Below are positions 1-10,338 of a stretch of DNA of 64,000 nt, one piece after another. Under the pieces are notes generated by a model. That model searched no databases, had not been told where the DNA came from, and was given only the letters and a program-made list of their open reading frames with translations. Made by a program: the position numbers and the translations under genes. The stretch comes from Pseudoalteromonas sp. MSK9-3. GTDB lineage: Bacteria > Pseudomonadota > Gammaproteobacteria > Enterobacterales > Alteromonadaceae. Location of the stretch: contig NZ_MIET01000011.1 in NCBI RefSeq assembly GCF_003590335.1, positions 248,001-312,000 on the forward strand, written 5' to 3'. How positions within the stretch are numbered: the first letter of the stretch is position 1; every line of letters begins with the position of its first letter.

Positions 1-131
1 TTAAAGAACAATTGAAACGCAATCCACTACCGATTGACTTCGCTGACACGGGACTAAAAAAGTTTCAAGAAAATGCATTTATTAATGCCTACGTATTTAT
101 ACAAAAGAAAACATACCGCCCAGAAGAGTAA
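1..131 (+). CDS. C-terminal end of an unidentified protein (5' end outside window)
   Basis: One frame is open from the first base to the TAA at 129-131 and gives 42 residues ending in KKTYRPEE. The stretch is rich in Lys, Asn and Phe and has no motif I recognise. It is followed 50 bases later by a strong bidirectional hairpin terminator, which is what one expects at the end of a real gene. The start lies upstream of the window. I cannot name the family; the alternative is a chance open frame, but the terminator makes that less likely. Confidence 0.55.
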   Translation, partial: KEQLKRNPLPIDFADTGLKKFQENAFINAYVFIQKKTYRPEE

Positions 132-180
132 CCCTTAATTAAAAGAGGTTACCGTTTTAACATAACCGCTTCTTGGCACA

Positions 181-210
181 AAAAATCCGACATTAAGTCG
201 GATTTTTTTT
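181..210. terminator. Bidirectional rho-independent terminator
   Basis: A 7-bp stem (185-191 with 197-203) and 5-base loop are flanked by an A-run on the left and a T-run on the right, so it can stop transcription from both sides. It separates the truncated plus-strand gene from the minus-strand membrane protein gene at 232-777. Confidence 0.8.
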
Positions 211-231
211 GCCTGAAGAACGTTCAAACTC

Positions 232-777
232 TTAGGGTGTATCATTTGCGTAATGGTCAACGGAAAACGCATAACATACTTTGACTAAAAATAAGCCCGC
301 TATGCACTGAAACCACAACGGAGATGACAATGATGCGATAACCATAAAACCCAATACAACAAAAGCAATCGCTATCACAGCCTGGGCTTTTCGCCCATAT
401 AATGCATTCAAAATTGCTGCTGTAATTATCGTATACCCCCATATAATAACGCTTTCATTCAGAGCAATATTGTACGACCAAGCTATCACAATAATATGAA
501 AATGAATGGCAATAAACACCCAACGAGATTGGCTTCTCTGCTTATAATAGTCATTTGTGCCTTTGGTAAAATTAGCCACACACCCAGCTATCACATCAAC
601 TATTAACAAATCACCTATGATCCACTGCCACCACGCAACATCTGGTAATGTCTGTTGTCGAACAAAAAGCACATAGACAACATAACACCCAAACAAGGTC
701 ATTAGCCCTATTGAACTCAAAGCAAAACCAGACTGATGAGTGCCAAGCACTTCTCGTAATTGACTGGGAATTTTCAT
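232..777 (-). CDS. Uncharacterised six-helix membrane protein
   Basis: The 181-residue product has about six hydrophobic segments, near residues 22-39, 49-67, 86-106, 110-128, 133-150 and 154-173. Short charged loops separate them and no signal peptide is visible, so it should sit in the inner membrane. An excellent ribosome binding site (AAGGAGG complement at 785-792) precedes the ATG at 777, which supports expression. I recognise no family motif or catalytic residue. The neighbour at 840-1157 points the same way but is 62 bases upstream, so co-transcription is possible, not shown. Function unknown. Confidence 0.7.
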   Translation of the reverse strand: MKIPSQLREVLGTHQSGFALSSIGLMTLFGCYVVYVLFVRQQTLPDVAWWQWIIGDLLIVDVIAGCVANFTKGTNDYYKQRSQSRWVFIAIHFHIIVIAWSYNIALNESVIIWGYTIITAAILNALYGRKAQAVIAIAFVVLGFMVIASLSSPLWFQCIAGLFLVKVCYAFSVDHYANDTP

Positions 778-839
778 CTAACTACCCTCCTTGGTATTTA
801 TGTAATGCTTTGTTTATAATCAGCTTATTTTACTTATAA

Positions 840-1157
840 TTATTGCGACTCATTAAGCTTGTTTTGCTGAGCAAAAAATAAGGTATCAGCAACAGCTCTT
901 AAATCAGTATGGGGTATAAAGTCATCACTTAATGACAAAATACCATTGAGATTATTGATCAATCTATCATCTTCTAATTGCCCTGGCTTTAGGGCTGTTT
1001 GCAGCAAATGTAACGCCATATCGGCGAGTAATAATCGTTGCTTCTCTGGGAAAGTCGCATCATTTGCCGCCGCAGGATGGCGTAATACAGCTTGTTCAAC
1101 TTGATCGTGCATACTCCAGCTCAGTGTGAGTATCTCTTGTCGCTGTTGCTTGTCCAT
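840..1157 (-). CDS. Small hypothetical soluble protein
   Basis: The 105-residue product has no signal peptide or membrane segment. It looks mainly alpha-helical, with several leucine-rich stretches (for example LLLADMALHLLQTALKPG near residues 40-57) and an acidic C-terminal half. It starts with ATG at 1157 inside an otherwise gene-poor stretch and lies just upstream of the six-helix membrane protein on the same strand. I do not recognise the family. Length, composition and position suggest a real but poorly conserved gene. Confidence 0.5.
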   Translation of the reverse strand: MDKQQRQEILTLSWSMHDQVEQAVLRHPAAANDATFPEKQRLLLADMALHLLQTALKPGQLEDDRLINNLNGILSLSDDFIPHTDLRAVADTLFFAQQNKLNESQ

Positions 1158-1466
1158 AGCTTGCTCGATAACATAGTTTATAAGTTAGGCTGATACTTTG
1201 TAATAAATAATCACGAATTTCAATGCAATTTATTTCATTAAAGTCACTTTAGCCACTAAACAAGCCAAGTCATACTATGAATAGTTTAGCTAAAAAAAAG
1301 CGCTTCTAAAAAGAAGCGCCTAACTACTAGCTACAAAACTTGGAGAAGTGAATGTGCTAGTTAGTTATATTCAAACACCGTGCCTATTTGTAATAAATTT
1401 AACCGCCTGATCCTATTGAGGTAAAAAATACAGGCGACTTCCATTAGCAATATGCATCGCAACTAT
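1158..1466. other. Intergenic stretch without a visible gene
   Basis: About 310 AT-rich bases lie between the small hypothetical gene and the kinase-like gene. Apart from the terminator at 1292-1319 I see no convincing open frame, repeat or RNA gene. Confidence 0.5.
1292..1319 (-). terminator. Terminator downstream of the kinase-like gene
   Basis: The arms at 1300-1307 and 1312-1319 form an 8-bp GC-rich stem. On the plus strand a run of eight A precedes it, which reads as a U-tract on the minus-strand transcript. It lies about 150 bases after the stop of the gene at 1467-3308. Confidence 0.7.
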
Positions 1467-3308
1467 TTATGCAAATTGTTTCGGGTTTTTCGGGTAATAG
1501 TTAACTGACTGCTCAGCACATAAATCAAATTCACGGGTATTCTTGTAAGGCAGTTTCATAAACCCAGCGACCCCAACATCATCAATACTCATCGCGTATT
1601 GCATGATCCGTGCTAATAAAAGTTCGAATTGTGTTTCTTTCTCAGCATCTAACAATCGATAGTAATGGTGAATTTTAAGACGGTTTGGTAATGACTCAAA
1701 TATAATGCAGCCCGTATGGTGAATTTGATTTAATTCAAAGACACATTGAATAATATTTTTGGGCAATTGCAGTTGTTCGTCAGGATCTTTACCGTCTTCA
1801 AAATAGCTATGTGGCCGCGTCACCTCATTATTAGCAACATCTACGACCGAATAGTGTAGCTTTGGCAACTTATCGAATATAAACGCCCCTGTTGCGTCTC
1901 GCTCAAGTTGAATTGTTTGCCGGGCGTCAAATAAGCAACATTTAAATAACCCTTTTTGGGTGATCCCCTGTGCGAGCATCACTGTGGCATTAACTGAATC
2001 TATCAACGCTTTATTCAGCGTTTCATCATGTAGTATTAAGCTCGACTCAACATACAAAGAGTTTTCTTTCCAATGAAAACTCAACCCACCCACTACAGGG
2101 TATTTCGCCAGCCTGCTAATTGACGCCAAAAATGCCTTTTCTGTATCACCAGTATCAAATAAAAACTCTTTGTAATAACGGTCTAGTTGCGCGTCATTAA
2201 TATCATGTAATTGATGATTATGGTCAGCTCTGCGTAAAAACTCTTTACGTGAGCTATAAACCACCGTATCTGGTAAGTCATCTGTGTTGGTGATCCAAAA
2301 CGGAATATTGGATTTGGGGCTTTTAAGACGTAACACAGGGAGGTACGATTTGGCTATTTTCGGCATATGTTGCATAAAGTAGTCTCCGGCTCGATCGCGC
2401 TCTTGCTTATTCTTGCTCAGCATAGCGTCAATGACAGCAGCAAACTCCTGAGGTAACCCCAAACTCTTAGCAGGGATCACTTGTTCACCAAAACGGCAAG
2501 ACTGTGCACTTGCCAATGCATAAATGGTAGATGCAACACCTTGCTCATCAAAACGAGGGGATGACTGAGCACCACTCATTTGCTCATCACCAATAAAGTA
2601 TACATCGCCCATTCTTGCGTTGGTACTGGCAACATCTGACGACATCAGATCCATAATATTGCTGGCAATAGGCTCACCATTGGTGTCTACTTGAGCATAG
2701 ACAGAGCTTCCCCAGTCCACCAAAGAAAAACTCTTCGATGCTTCGTCCCAAACAATATTCGAAGGCTTAATATCGCCGTGTACTATCGGTTGTGGTAGTA
2801 CGCCATTACGATGCGCTCTTAAGTCAAGTAGAACATTTCTTAGCAATAGCGCCAGCTCCACCAGCTCTTTTGGTTCAAAGCAGCCTCGCTTTAACGATAC
2901 TTTTTCAAGATCCTCCCCCTTCGCTCGAGCCATCATCAAGATCCCTTGTTTTTTAACGCGTTCAAACGCTAAAAACTTGGGCACCATGGTATTATCAATT
3001 TGAGACAACATATAGGCTTCGTCTTCGAGTCGATCTCTTACACTTTGCGCTAAGGTGATCCTTGAAAACTTAAATACCCACTGCTGCTCATCAGCACTTA
3101 CCCCACCGAATACAAAACCAAACGCGCCAGACCCTATTAGCTCAACGTTTTGATAGCCTAAAACACCCAATTGTTTTTTACATATATTGAGCCATTGCCT
3201 ATGTTTTTTCGCATCATGATGTGACAACAAGTAAATCGATTGCTGTTCATTAATATAGAAATTATGAATTGATTTTAAATTGGCTTTCGCGTTGTTCGGT
3301 ATTTTCAT
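1467..3308 (-). CDS. Protein-kinase-fold protein with a large unassigned C-terminal half
   Basis: The first 310 residues of this 613-residue protein read as a eukaryotic-type Ser/Thr kinase domain. There is a glycine loop GSGAFGFVF at 59-67, a candidate ATP lysine K80 in VFKF, a candidate helix-C glutamate E97, the catalytic loop HGDIKPSN at 177-184 with D179, and the metal-binding D198 in DWG in place of DFG. HGD instead of HRD is typical of kinases not activated by loop phosphorylation. Residues 340-613 match nothing I recognise. There is no transmembrane segment or PASTA repeat, so it is cytoplasmic. The gene sits 61 bases after glnS behind that gene's terminator. Kinase fold is confident; protein kinase activity and substrate are inference, and a small-molecule kinase is possible. 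Confidence 0.75.
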   Translation of the reverse strand: MKIPNNAKANLKSIHNFYINEQQSIYLLSHHDAKKHRQWLNICKKQLGVLGYQNVELIGSGAFGFVFGGVSADEQQWVFKFSRITLAQSVRDRLEDEAYMLSQIDNTMVPKFLAFERVKKQGILMMARAKGEDLEKVSLKRGCFEPKELVELALLLRNVLLDLRAHRNGVLPQPIVHGDIKPSNIVWDEASKSFSLVDWGSSVYAQVDTNGEPIASNIMDLMSSDVASTNARMGDVYFIGDEQMSGAQSSPRFDEQGVASTIYALASAQSCRFGEQVIPAKSLGLPQEFAAVIDAMLSKNKQERDRAGDYFMQHMPKIAKSYLPVLRLKSPKSNIPFWITNTDDLPDTVVYSSRKEFLRRADHNHQLHDINDAQLDRYYKEFLFDTGDTEKAFLASISRLAKYPVVGGLSFHWKENSLYVESSLILHDETLNKALIDSVNATVMLAQGITQKGLFKCCLFDARQTIQLERDATGAFIFDKLPKLHYSVVDVANNEVTRPHSYFEDGKDPDEQLQLPKNIIQCVFELNQIHHTGCIIFESLPNRLKIHHYYRLLDAEKETQFELLLARIMQYAMSIDDVGVAGFMKLPYKNTREFDLCAEQSVNYYPKNPKQFA

Positions 3309-3327
3309 AAGTGACTATTTCAGACAT

Positions 3328-3352
3328 AAAAAAGGCCGAATAACTCGGCCTT
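3328..3352 (-). terminator. glnS terminator
   Basis: An 8-bp stem (3332-3339 with 3345-3352) is followed on the minus strand by a run of T. It lies 18 bases after the glnS stop and just before the kinase-like gene's start, so the two genes are probably separate transcripts. Confidence 0.75.
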
Positions 3353-3369
3353 AATAAAACAATGTGCTA

Positions 3370-5034
3370 TTAAGCGTTTTCTATTTTAGCCCAAGAATCT
3401 CGTAACCCAACAGTTTGGTTAAACACCAATGTATCAGATTTGTTATCTCGACAGTAATAGCCCATTCGCTCAAACTGGAAGCCTTGCTCTGCAACTGCAT
3501 TAGCAAGTGAAGGCTCAAGTTTAGCGTGAGTAATAACGGTTAAAGAGTCTGGATTCAATACCTCTGAAAACGCTTCAGCAGCCGCAGGGTTTGGTACATT
3601 AAACAAGCGATCGTACTGACGTACTTCAGCATCAATACATTCAGATGCCGACACCCAATGGATAACCCCTTTAACCTTGCGTCCGTCAGTTGGGTTTTTA
3701 CCCAGCGTTTCAGGGTCGTAAGAACAGAAGATAGTCGTAATATTACCATTGTCATCTTCTTCAATACGCTCTGCTTTAATAACATACGCATTTCTTAAGC
3801 GCACTTCTTTATCAAGCACTAGTCGCTTGAACTTTTTATTCGCTTCAATTCTGAAATCTTCGCGTTCAATGTACAGCTCACGAGTAAACGGTACTTCACG
3901 TGTGCCCATTTCTTCTATAGATGGATGGTTAGGCGCAACTAATTGCTCTACTTTGTCAGCATCATAGTTTTCTATCACCACCTTTATAGGGTCTAATACA
4001 GCCATTGCTCGTGGCGCATTTTCGTTCAAGTCATCACGAATACATGCCTCTAACATACCCATTTCGATCATATTGTCTTGTTTTGTAACGCCAATACGCT
4101 TACAAAACTCAACAACTGATCCCGGTGTGTAACCACGACGTCTTAAACCTGCAATGGTCGGCATACGTGGGTCATCCCACCCTTCAACATGATTATTTAC
4201 CACTAAGTCATTAAGCTTACGCTTAGACATAATCGTGTATTCTAGATTGAGTCGAGAGAACTCAATTTGCTGAGGGTGGCACTCAAGGCTGATATTATCT
4301 AATACCCAGTCATATAAACGACGGTTGTCTTGGAATTCAAGCGTACAAAGCGAGTGAGTGATCCCTTCAAGCGCATCAGAAATACAATGCGTGAAGTCGT
4401 ACATTGGGTAGATACACCACTTATCAGCAGTTTGGTGGTGGTGTACAAAACGAATACGATAAATGATAGGGTCTCGTAATACCATAAACGAACTTGCCAT
4501 ATCGATCTTCGCGCGTAGGACACATTCGCCCTCTTTGAATTCACCGTTACGCATTTTTTCAAACAATGCTAGGTTCTCTTCAACACTTGTATCACGGTGA
4601 GGGCTATTCTTACCTGCTTCGGTTAAAGTACCACGATATTCTCTTGCTTGATCCGGAGATAAAAAGCATACATAGGCTAATCCTTTCTCAATCAATTCAA
4701 CCGCATAACCGTGTAATTGGTCAAAGTAATTTGATGAGTAACATATGTCGTTATCCCACTTAAAACCGAGCCAAGACACATCTTCTTGAATTGACTTTAC
4801 GTAATTGATGTCTTCTTTTTCTGGATTTGTATCATCAAAACGTAAATTACATAAACCTTTATAGTCTTGTGCTATACCAAAGTTTAAGCAGATCGATTTT
4901 GCATGTCCGATATGTAAAAAACCATTCGGCTCAGGTGGAAAGCGCGTGTGCGTTTGCTGATGCTTACCACTCGATAAATCAGAATCAATAATGTTTCGTA
5001 TAAAATTTGATGGGCGATTCTCTGTTTCCGCCAT
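3370..5034 (-). CDS. glnS: Glutaminyl-tRNA synthetase
   Basis: This cytoplasmic class I enzyme charges tRNA-Gln with glutamine using ATP. The 554 residues match the usual length of bacterial GlnS. Visible hallmarks are [15 protein letters not shown] with the HIGH motif at 41-44, and the KMSKS-type loop as MSKRK near 269-273. The catalytic domain comes first and the anticodon-binding beta-barrels fill roughly the last 200 residues. The start at 5034 gives [12 protein letters not shown], the normal N-terminus of the family. The gene stands alone, with its own terminator downstream and a 228-base upstream region shared with the divergent DUF3083 gene. Confidence 0.97.
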   Translation of the reverse strand: MAETENRPSNFIRNIIDSDLSSGKHQQTHTRFPPEPNGFLHIGHAKSICLNFGIAQDYKGLCNLRFDDTNPEKEDINYVKSIQEDVSWLGFKWDNDICYSSNYFDQLHGYAVELIEKGLAYVCFLSPDQAREYRGTLTEAGKNSPHRDTSVEENLALFEKMRNGEFKEGECVLRAKIDMASSFMVLRDPIIYRIRFVHHHQTADKWCIYPMYDFTHCISDALEGITHSLCTLEFQDNRRLYDWVLDNISLECHPQQIEFSRLNLEYTIMSKRKLNDLVVNNHVEGWDDPRMPTIAGLRRRGYTPGSVVEFCKRIGVTKQDNMIEMGMLEACIRDDLNENAPRAMAVLDPIKVVIENYDADKVEQLVAPNHPSIEEMGTREVPFTRELYIEREDFRIEANKKFKRLVLDKEVRLRNAYVIKAERIEEDDNGNITTIFCSYDPETLGKNPTDGRKVKGVIHWVSASECIDAEVRQYDRLFNVPNPAAAEAFSEVLNPDSLTVITHAKLEPSLANAVAEQGFQFERMGYYCRDNKSDTLVFNQTVGLRDSWAKIENA

Positions 5035-5262
5035 AGGTATGCATTCCTCAAAAATTTAGCACTCTTTATCAGCGCATTATTACAAAAAGCAAAGATAACT
5101 TACAGCAAATCCTTTGCTTAGTTTAAAGAATATTGGTCCAAGGGCTATCAATATCAATGAAGTTATAAAAATACATGACAAATTTTGTTCTAGCGCAATA
5201 AAAAAGTCATAAATAGCATCTATAGTGCGCTCAACATAAGATGTAACTTAAGGATATTCATC

Positions 5263-6333
5263 ATGGCGTCAATGAGCTTAAATCGCGTTTATATTCCTGC
5301 CACTGCTCGCAATAATCAATATATTCTCGCTGAATTTAAACCCGAAACTGAGTTTTACGCATGCTTTGATAATGCCCAAAGCTGTTACGAACGACTCGCT
5401 AGACAACTATTTGCACTATGCGATGAATATGCCCTACACAATGTGCATTTAATCGCTAATGACAAACTACCTGTTGTACGCTTTCATGAAGAGTCACACT
5501 GTTTGCAGACTGAAAAGCAAATTTTGTTTTTTTATAACCCACAATATCATGAAGCGCATAAAACATATTGGCATGAAAATACCCAAGCCAAAAAAATACG
5601 CTTACTCTTTTTAGCAACTGGTGATGATATACGCTCTAACGCGGCCAACTTTCACAATAAAGTTAAAAAAACGCTTGATGCACTGCAACAAACACTGTCA
5701 GCTCACCCAATAAAATTTAAAGTCAGGGACCACCAACATCTAACGTATGACGTATTTGCTAAATCAAAAGGGAATAAAGAAAGTTATGGCTATAAATTAC
5801 GTAGCCTTTACCCACGATATCAAGCGCGCAATTGCACCTTACCTGATGAACACTCGGAGATGACCTATGCAACGTTTAGTCTGCCCGTGACACGCTCCCT
5901 TAAAACCACCTATCAGCATTTGCTTTTGCCAAATGACAATACTAGATTTTACGAAACCATAGAAGATGCTTTCTTATCTGCTTGTGCTGACAAATCATTA
6001 ACCCATGTTGCTTTTGTCGCAAATGGACGATTACCTATCATACGAAATAGCCGTACAGATAAATCCGACAAAAACTGTGAGCTACAAAAGCTAAGCTTTA
6101 ATACTGACACTGAAGACACTCAGGTTAAATCTATTTGGCAAGATGATAAGCTGGTAGACACCCTACATTTTGTTGTTGTTGCTAGTAAATCCGACAAAAG
6201 AGATATGGGATACGGAAAATTTATGAACCAAGTAGAACCCATGGTCAAGGCATTTGCCGATAGCTTGGCGATTTCCCCTAAGAAGCAAGACGTCAACATT
6301 CGCTTTTTCCAGCATATTAGCTATCAGTATTAA
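5263..6333 (+). CDS. DUF3083 family protein with internal duplication
   Basis: The 356-residue soluble protein resembles the DUF3083 family found in Alteromonadales; that assignment is from memory. Its two halves look like diverged copies. VHLIANDKLPVVR near residues 66-78 corresponds to VAFVANGRLPIIR near 252-264, and IKFKVRDHQHLTYDVF near 152-167 corresponds to VNIRFFQHISYQY at the C-terminus. Both halves also share the pattern of a tyrosine- and histidine-rich stretch before a long helix. No signal peptide, metal site or nucleotide-binding motif is obvious. An AAGGA ribosome site precedes the ATG. It is divergent from glnS and convergent with the GGDEF gene. Function unknown. Confidence 0.8.
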   Translation: MASMSLNRVYIPATARNNQYILAEFKPETEFYACFDNAQSCYERLARQLFALCDEYALHNVHLIANDKLPVVRFHEESHCLQTEKQILFFYNPQYHEAHKTYWHENTQAKKIRLLFLATGDDIRSNAANFHNKVKKTLDALQQTLSAHPIKFKVRDHQHLTYDVFAKSKGNKESYGYKLRSLYPRYQARNCTLPDEHSEMTYATFSLPVTRSLKTTYQHLLLPNDNTRFYETIEDAFLSACADKSLTHVAFVANGRLPIIRNSRTDKSDKNCELQKLSFNTDTEDTQVKSIWQDDKLVDTLHFVVVASKSDKRDMGYGKFMNQVEPMVKAFADSLAISPKKQDVNIRFFQHISYQY

Positions 6334-6360
6334 TAGTCAATTCGTAATTAGCGCTCCCGG

Positions 6361-8196
6361 TTAGGAAGATATTTTATCTCTTCCTAACCGCTTTGAACGG
6401 TACATTAGTTCATCAACCACTTTAATTATCTTATCTTTAGGGTGCTCTGCACTACTGGCAACTCCCGCACTGAATGTAACTGCCTCACTTTCGTGAGACA
6501 ACTGTTCTTTAAGCACCGTTTGTAGTAATGATAAACGCTGCGTTAACTGTGTGACATCCATAAACTGACATACGACGACAAACTCTTCGCCGCCATAACG
6601 ACATACGACGTCTGCATCTCCCCTAAAGTGCGATTTTAAATGTTGACTGAATCGAATCAAAATTTCATCGCCCACATCGTGGCCAGACACATCATTGATC
6701 CGCTTGAAATAATCTAAATCGAGCATCGCCAAAGTATATGACTGTTTCTTTTGTGATAGCTTGTCTATATGTTCTTGAAAATACCTGCGATTAAACAATT
6801 CCGTAAGCGGATCTTTATAAGCAAAATTACGATTAACCATACTCGCCTTTCTCTGCAGATAAGCAAAAAGTCCGATACTTAAACAGCTCAGTATTGCAAT
6901 GAATATATAAGCTCGACTAAGCTGCTCTTCTTTTTCTAACTCTGCTAGATTGGCAGCCTGTGCTTTGAGTTTTTCGTCGGTTAATGCCAAATTCAATTTA
7001 TGCTGTTCGGCTTCAAAAAAGCTTTGTGCCTCCTGCTCTAATACTTCTTTGGTCGCTAATTCATTCTCTTCTAAAAGGCGAATATAGCGCTTTAACACGT
7101 CGATACTATTTTCATAATCTTGTTGTAACTCTAGTACTTGTGCTTTTAGTTTAAGCGTTCTTCGCATATAGCGGTTGTTTAACGGACTTTGGTAGTTATC
7201 TAAGATCACCAGGGATTCTTGTAAATGAGTTTGGGCCTGCGGATATTTTTCCATGGCTGATAGTGCCTTTGCCAAGTTATTTCGTAATACAATAAGATGA
7301 GCGGGGTTCACTATAGCGATATATTCTAGCTTTTTAGCTTGTTCAAAATACCTAACCGCGTTCTCATACTCGTTTAATAATAAAGAGACTTTACCGAGCC
7401 CTGCATTTGCCCAAAAGTGATAGCGAGGTAACTTATATTGTTTAGCACTAGAGAGCATTTCTTGATAGCAGGCTCGGGCTTTTTCTACTAATTTAGACCG
7501 CAGTAACGCCATACATAAATTATACTTTATCGGTAAGCCATCCAAAATATTCTGCGATTGGACCGCTAAAGAGTTGGCCTGCGTGGCAAACTCAATGGCT
7601 TTTCTATGATACTTTAGTGTTGAATAATAAGCAGTTAGTCCATCTAATACAGCCAGTTTACTGACATCGCTAATGTCATTACGCATTATATAAGCATGTG
7701 CAGCCTGCACTGACTTAAGTGCTTCACTGTATTCTTCGCGCCAAATTGCGACAATCGCTTCCATTGCTTGAACACGCACCAGCATTGATGAGTCTTTCAG
7801 GTGAGTAAATGCCCTTCTCGCCTGCTTAACCAAGCGCTTAGCATCATCTAGTTGACCTTGTTCAATGGCAAAAAAACTACGATATAAATACCAGTAGCCG
7901 GCACCCCAAGTAAATTGTTGAACTTTAAGCTCAGCGTCATAACGGGAAAATTCACTTTTAGAACGTTCTATATGTCCGGCAAAAAAAAGCGCTCTGGCTT
8001 TAAGTGCACTTAAAAATAACTCGGCATCAGCGGGCTCACCAGTATGTTCCCACTTATTAGTCAAATTGAGATGTTGTTCGGGTGATTTTAGTACCGTTTG
8101 TTCAAACGACAAATACTCTTTGGTACTTGCATGCGCTACCTGATTTAACACGATCAAAGTACAAACAACTAAAATTGCTAAATTTACTCTTACCAC
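6361..8196 (-). CDS. Exported TPR-sensor diguanylate cyclase (GGDEF)
   Basis: The product is predicted to make cyclic di-GMP from GTP at the inner membrane. Domains in order: a signal sequence (residues 1-23); a periplasmic region to about 390 made of helical tetratricopeptide-like repeats; a coiled-coil stretch; a transmembrane helix near 430-450; and a C-terminal GGDEF domain. The active-site loop RYGGEEF is present, with the DLDYFKRIND metal and base-binding motif before it, so catalysis should be intact. The start is GTG at 8196 with only a weak ribosome site, so the exact N-terminus is uncertain. It is convergent with the DUF3083 gene. Periplasmic TPR-GGDEF proteins are common in Alteromonadales; the ligand or partner is unknown. 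Confidence 0.88.
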   Translation of the reverse strand: MVRVNLAILVVCTLIVLNQVAHASTKEYLSFEQTVLKSPEQHLNLTNKWEHTGEPADAELFLSALKARALFFAGHIERSKSEFSRYDAELKVQQFTWGAGYWYLYRSFFAIEQGQLDDAKRLVKQARRAFTHLKDSSMLVRVQAMEAIVAIWREEYSEALKSVQAAHAYIMRNDISDVSKLAVLDGLTAYYSTLKYHRKAIEFATQANSLAVQSQNILDGLPIKYNLCMALLRSKLVEKARACYQEMLSSAKQYKLPRYHFWANAGLGKVSLLLNEYENAVRYFEQAKKLEYIAIVNPAHLIVLRNNLAKALSAMEKYPQAQTHLQESLVILDNYQSPLNNRYMRRTLKLKAQVLELQQDYENSIDVLKRYIRLLEENELATKEVLEQEAQSFFEAEQHKLNLALTDEKLKAQAANLAELEKEEQLSRAYIFIAILSCLSIGLFAYLQRKASMVNRNFAYKDPLTELFNRRYFQEHIDKLSQKKQSYTLAMLDLDYFKRINDVSGHDVGDEILIRFSQHLKSHFRGDADVVCRYGGEEFVVVCQFMDVTQLTQRLSLLQTVLKEQLSHESEAVTFSAGVASSAEHPKDKIIKVVDELMYRSKRLGRDKISS

Positions 8197-8255
8197 TACA
8201 CCAACTCATCAATTTGTATGAGCTCAATGTAATATTTTGTAAAGAAAAAGGCAAC

Positions 8256-8283
8256 AAAAAAGGCCCCTTAAGGGGCCTTTTTT
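8256..8283. terminator. sucCD terminator (bidirectional)
   Basis: A near-perfect palindrome of the type AAAAAAGGCCCCTT/AAGGGGCCTTTTTT lies 17 bases after the sucD stop. A- and T-runs on both sides make it work in either direction, but only the minus-strand suc genes end here. Confidence 0.85.
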
Positions 8284-8299
8284 AAGCAAGAATTAGTAA

Positions 8300-9172
8300 T
8301 TACCAACCCGCTTTTTCTTTTAGTGCAACACCGATGTCTGCAAGAGAACGTACAGTTTTAACACCAGCAGCTTCTAGTGCAGCAAACTTCTCGTCAGCAG
8401 TACCTTTACCGCCTGCGATAATTGCACCAGCGTGACCCATGCGCTTACCTTCTGGAGCAGTAACACCAGCAATGTAAGAAACGACAGGTTTAGTCACGTT
8501 AGCCTTGATGTATTCTGCAGCCTCTTCTTCTGCAGTACCACCAATCTCACCGATCATGACGATAGCTTCTGTCTGGTCATCTTTTTCGAACATTTCTAAT
8601 ACGTCGATAAAGTTAGTACCTGGGATTGGATCACCACCGATACCAACACAAGTAGATTGACCGAAACCAGCGTCAGTAGTTTGCTTAACCGCTTCGTACG
8701 TAAGAGTACCAGAACGAGAAACAATCCCTACTTTACCTGGCTTATGAATGTGACCAGGCATGATACCAATCTTAGTTTCACCCGGAGTGATAACACCTGG
8801 GCAGTTAGGACCGATCATACGAACACCTGATTGGTCTAGTTTAACTTTAACGTCAACCATATCAAGTGTTGGAATACCTTCCGTAATACATACGATAAGC
8901 TCAATACCTGCATCGATAGCTTCTAAGATAGCATCTTTACAAAATGGAGCTGGTACGTAGATAACTGATGCAGTAGCACCCGTTTCTAATACTGCATCAC
9001 GTACAGTGTTGAATACAGGTAAACCAAGGTGCGTTTGACCGCCTTTACCCGGAGATACACCACCAACCATTTGCGTGCCGTACTGAATAGCTTGCTCTGA
9101 GTGGAAAGTACCTTGACCACCAGTGAAACCCTGACAGATTACTTTAGTATCTTTATTAATTAATACAGACAT
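8300..9172 (-). CDS. sucD: Succinyl-CoA synthetase alpha subunit
   Basis: This subunit of the TCA-cycle enzyme converts succinyl-CoA, phosphate and ADP/GDP to succinate, CoA and ATP/GTP. The CoA-binding Rossmann half is seen as [13 protein letters not shown] near the start, and the phosphorylated active-site histidine is H247 in GHAG. The length of 290 is standard. The ATG at 9172 shares one base with the sucC stop (TAATG), so the pair is translationally coupled. It is the last gene of the sdh-suc block and is followed by a strong terminator. Confidence 0.97.
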   Translation of the reverse strand: MSVLINKDTKVICQGFTGGQGTFHSEQAIQYGTQMVGGVSPGKGGQTHLGLPVFNTVRDAVLETGATASVIYVPAPFCKDAILEAIDAGIELIVCITEGIPTLDMVDVKVKLDQSGVRMIGPNCPGVITPGETKIGIMPGHIHKPGKVGIVSRSGTLTYEAVKQTTDAGFGQSTCVGIGGDPIPGTNFIDVLEMFEKDDQTEAIVMIGEIGGTAEEEAAEYIKANVTKPVVSYIAGVTAPEGKRMGHAGAIIAGGKGTADEKFAALEAAGVKTVRSLADIGVALKEKAGW

Positions 9173-10338
9173 TATTTGCCCTCCGCAGCAGCAACAACTT
9201 TCTCAGCAGCATCAGTTAGAGATTCTGCAGCGATAATGTCAAGGTCAGAGTTAGCTAGAACTTCACGACCTAGTTCAGCGTTAGTACCTTCTAAACGTAC
9301 TACTACTGGTACTTCAACGCCAACTTCTTTCACTGCGCCGATGATGCCTTCTGCAATCATGTCACAACGAACGATTCCGCCGAAGATATTTACCAATACA
9401 GCTTTAACATTGTCATCAGAAAGGATGATCTTGAATGCTTCAGCTACACGCTCTTTAGTTGCACCACCACCAACATCTAGGAAGTTAGCTGGCTTACCGC
9501 CGTGTAGGTTTACGATGTCCATAGTACCCATCGCTAGGCCTGCACCGTTAACCATACAACCAACGTTGCCATCTAGCGCTACGTAGTTTAATTCAAAGCT
9601 TGCTGCATGTGCTTCACGTGCATCTTCTTGCGAAGGATCGTGGAACTCACGGATCTTAGGCTGACGGTATAATGCGTTACCATCGATGCCAATTTTGCCG
9701 TCAAGACAGTGAAGGTTACCTTCGTCTGTCACAACTAGAGGGTTGATCTCTAGAAGTGCAAAATCATGATCATTGAACATATTTGCTAGACCCATGAAGA
9801 TCTTAACAAACTGCTTCATTTGAACTGGGTTTAGACCTAGTTTAAAGCCTAACTCACGACCTTGGTAAGCTTGAGGGCCTACTAATGGATCGATTTCAGC
9901 TTTATGAATAAGCTCAGGTGTTTCTTCAGCAACAGTTTCAATTTCAACGCCACCTTCAGTAGATGCCATGAAAACAACTTTACGAGTTGCACGGTCTACA
10001 ACAGCGCCAAGGTATAATTCGTTCGCGATGTCTGTACAGCTTTCTACTAAAATTTTAGCAACTGGCTGACCTTTTTCGTCTGTTTGGTAAGTAACTAAGT
10101 TTTTACCTAACCAGTTTTCAGCAAATGCACGGATTTCGTCTTTGCTATCTGCAAGTTTAACACCACCCGCTTTACCACGGCCACCGGCGTGTACTTGACA
10201 CTTAACTACCCACTTGTCGCCGCCAATCTTAGCAGCTGCTTCTACAGCTTCCTGAGGAGTATCGCATGCGAAACCCTCAGATACTGGTAAACCATAGTCG
10301 GCAAACAGTTGTTTTGCCTGATACTCATGCAAATTCAT
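9172..10338 (-). CDS. sucC: Succinyl-CoA synthetase beta subunit
   Basis: The ATP-grasp beta subunit partners SucD in the succinyl-CoA synthetase reaction and carries nucleotide and succinate specificity. The product starts [12 protein letters not shown] as is usual for the family and is 388 residues, the normal length. The ATP-grasp region with [12 protein letters not shown] lies near residues 50-65, and [13 protein letters not shown] near the C-terminus. It is separated from sucB by a 177-base gap containing a terminator, so sucCD may have a separate promoter or depend on read-through. Confidence 0.97.
   Translation of the reverse strand: MNLHEYQAKQLFADYGLPVSEGFACDTPQEAVEAAAKIGGDKWVVKCQVHAGGRGKAGGVKLADSKDEIRAFAENWLGKNLVTYQTDEKGQPVAKILVESCTDIANELYLGAVVDRATRKVVFMASTEGGVEIETVAEETPELIHKAEIDPLVGPQAYQGRELGFKLGLNPVQMKQFVKIFMGLANMFNDHDFALLEINPLVVTDEGNLHCLDGKIGIDGNALYRQPKIREFHDPSQEDAREAHAASFELNYVALDGNVGCMVNGAGLAMGTMDIVNLHGGKPANFLDVGGGATKERVAEAFKIILSDDNVKAVLVNIFGGIVRCDMIAEGIIGAVKEVGVEVPVVVRLEGTNAELGREVLANSDLDIIAAESLTDAAEKVVAAAEGK

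Noticed and set aside
9176..9586. 136-residue plus-strand open frame inside sucC
   Set aside because: Antisense shadow of a highly biased gene; Ser/Thr/Pro-rich composition and no ribosome site.
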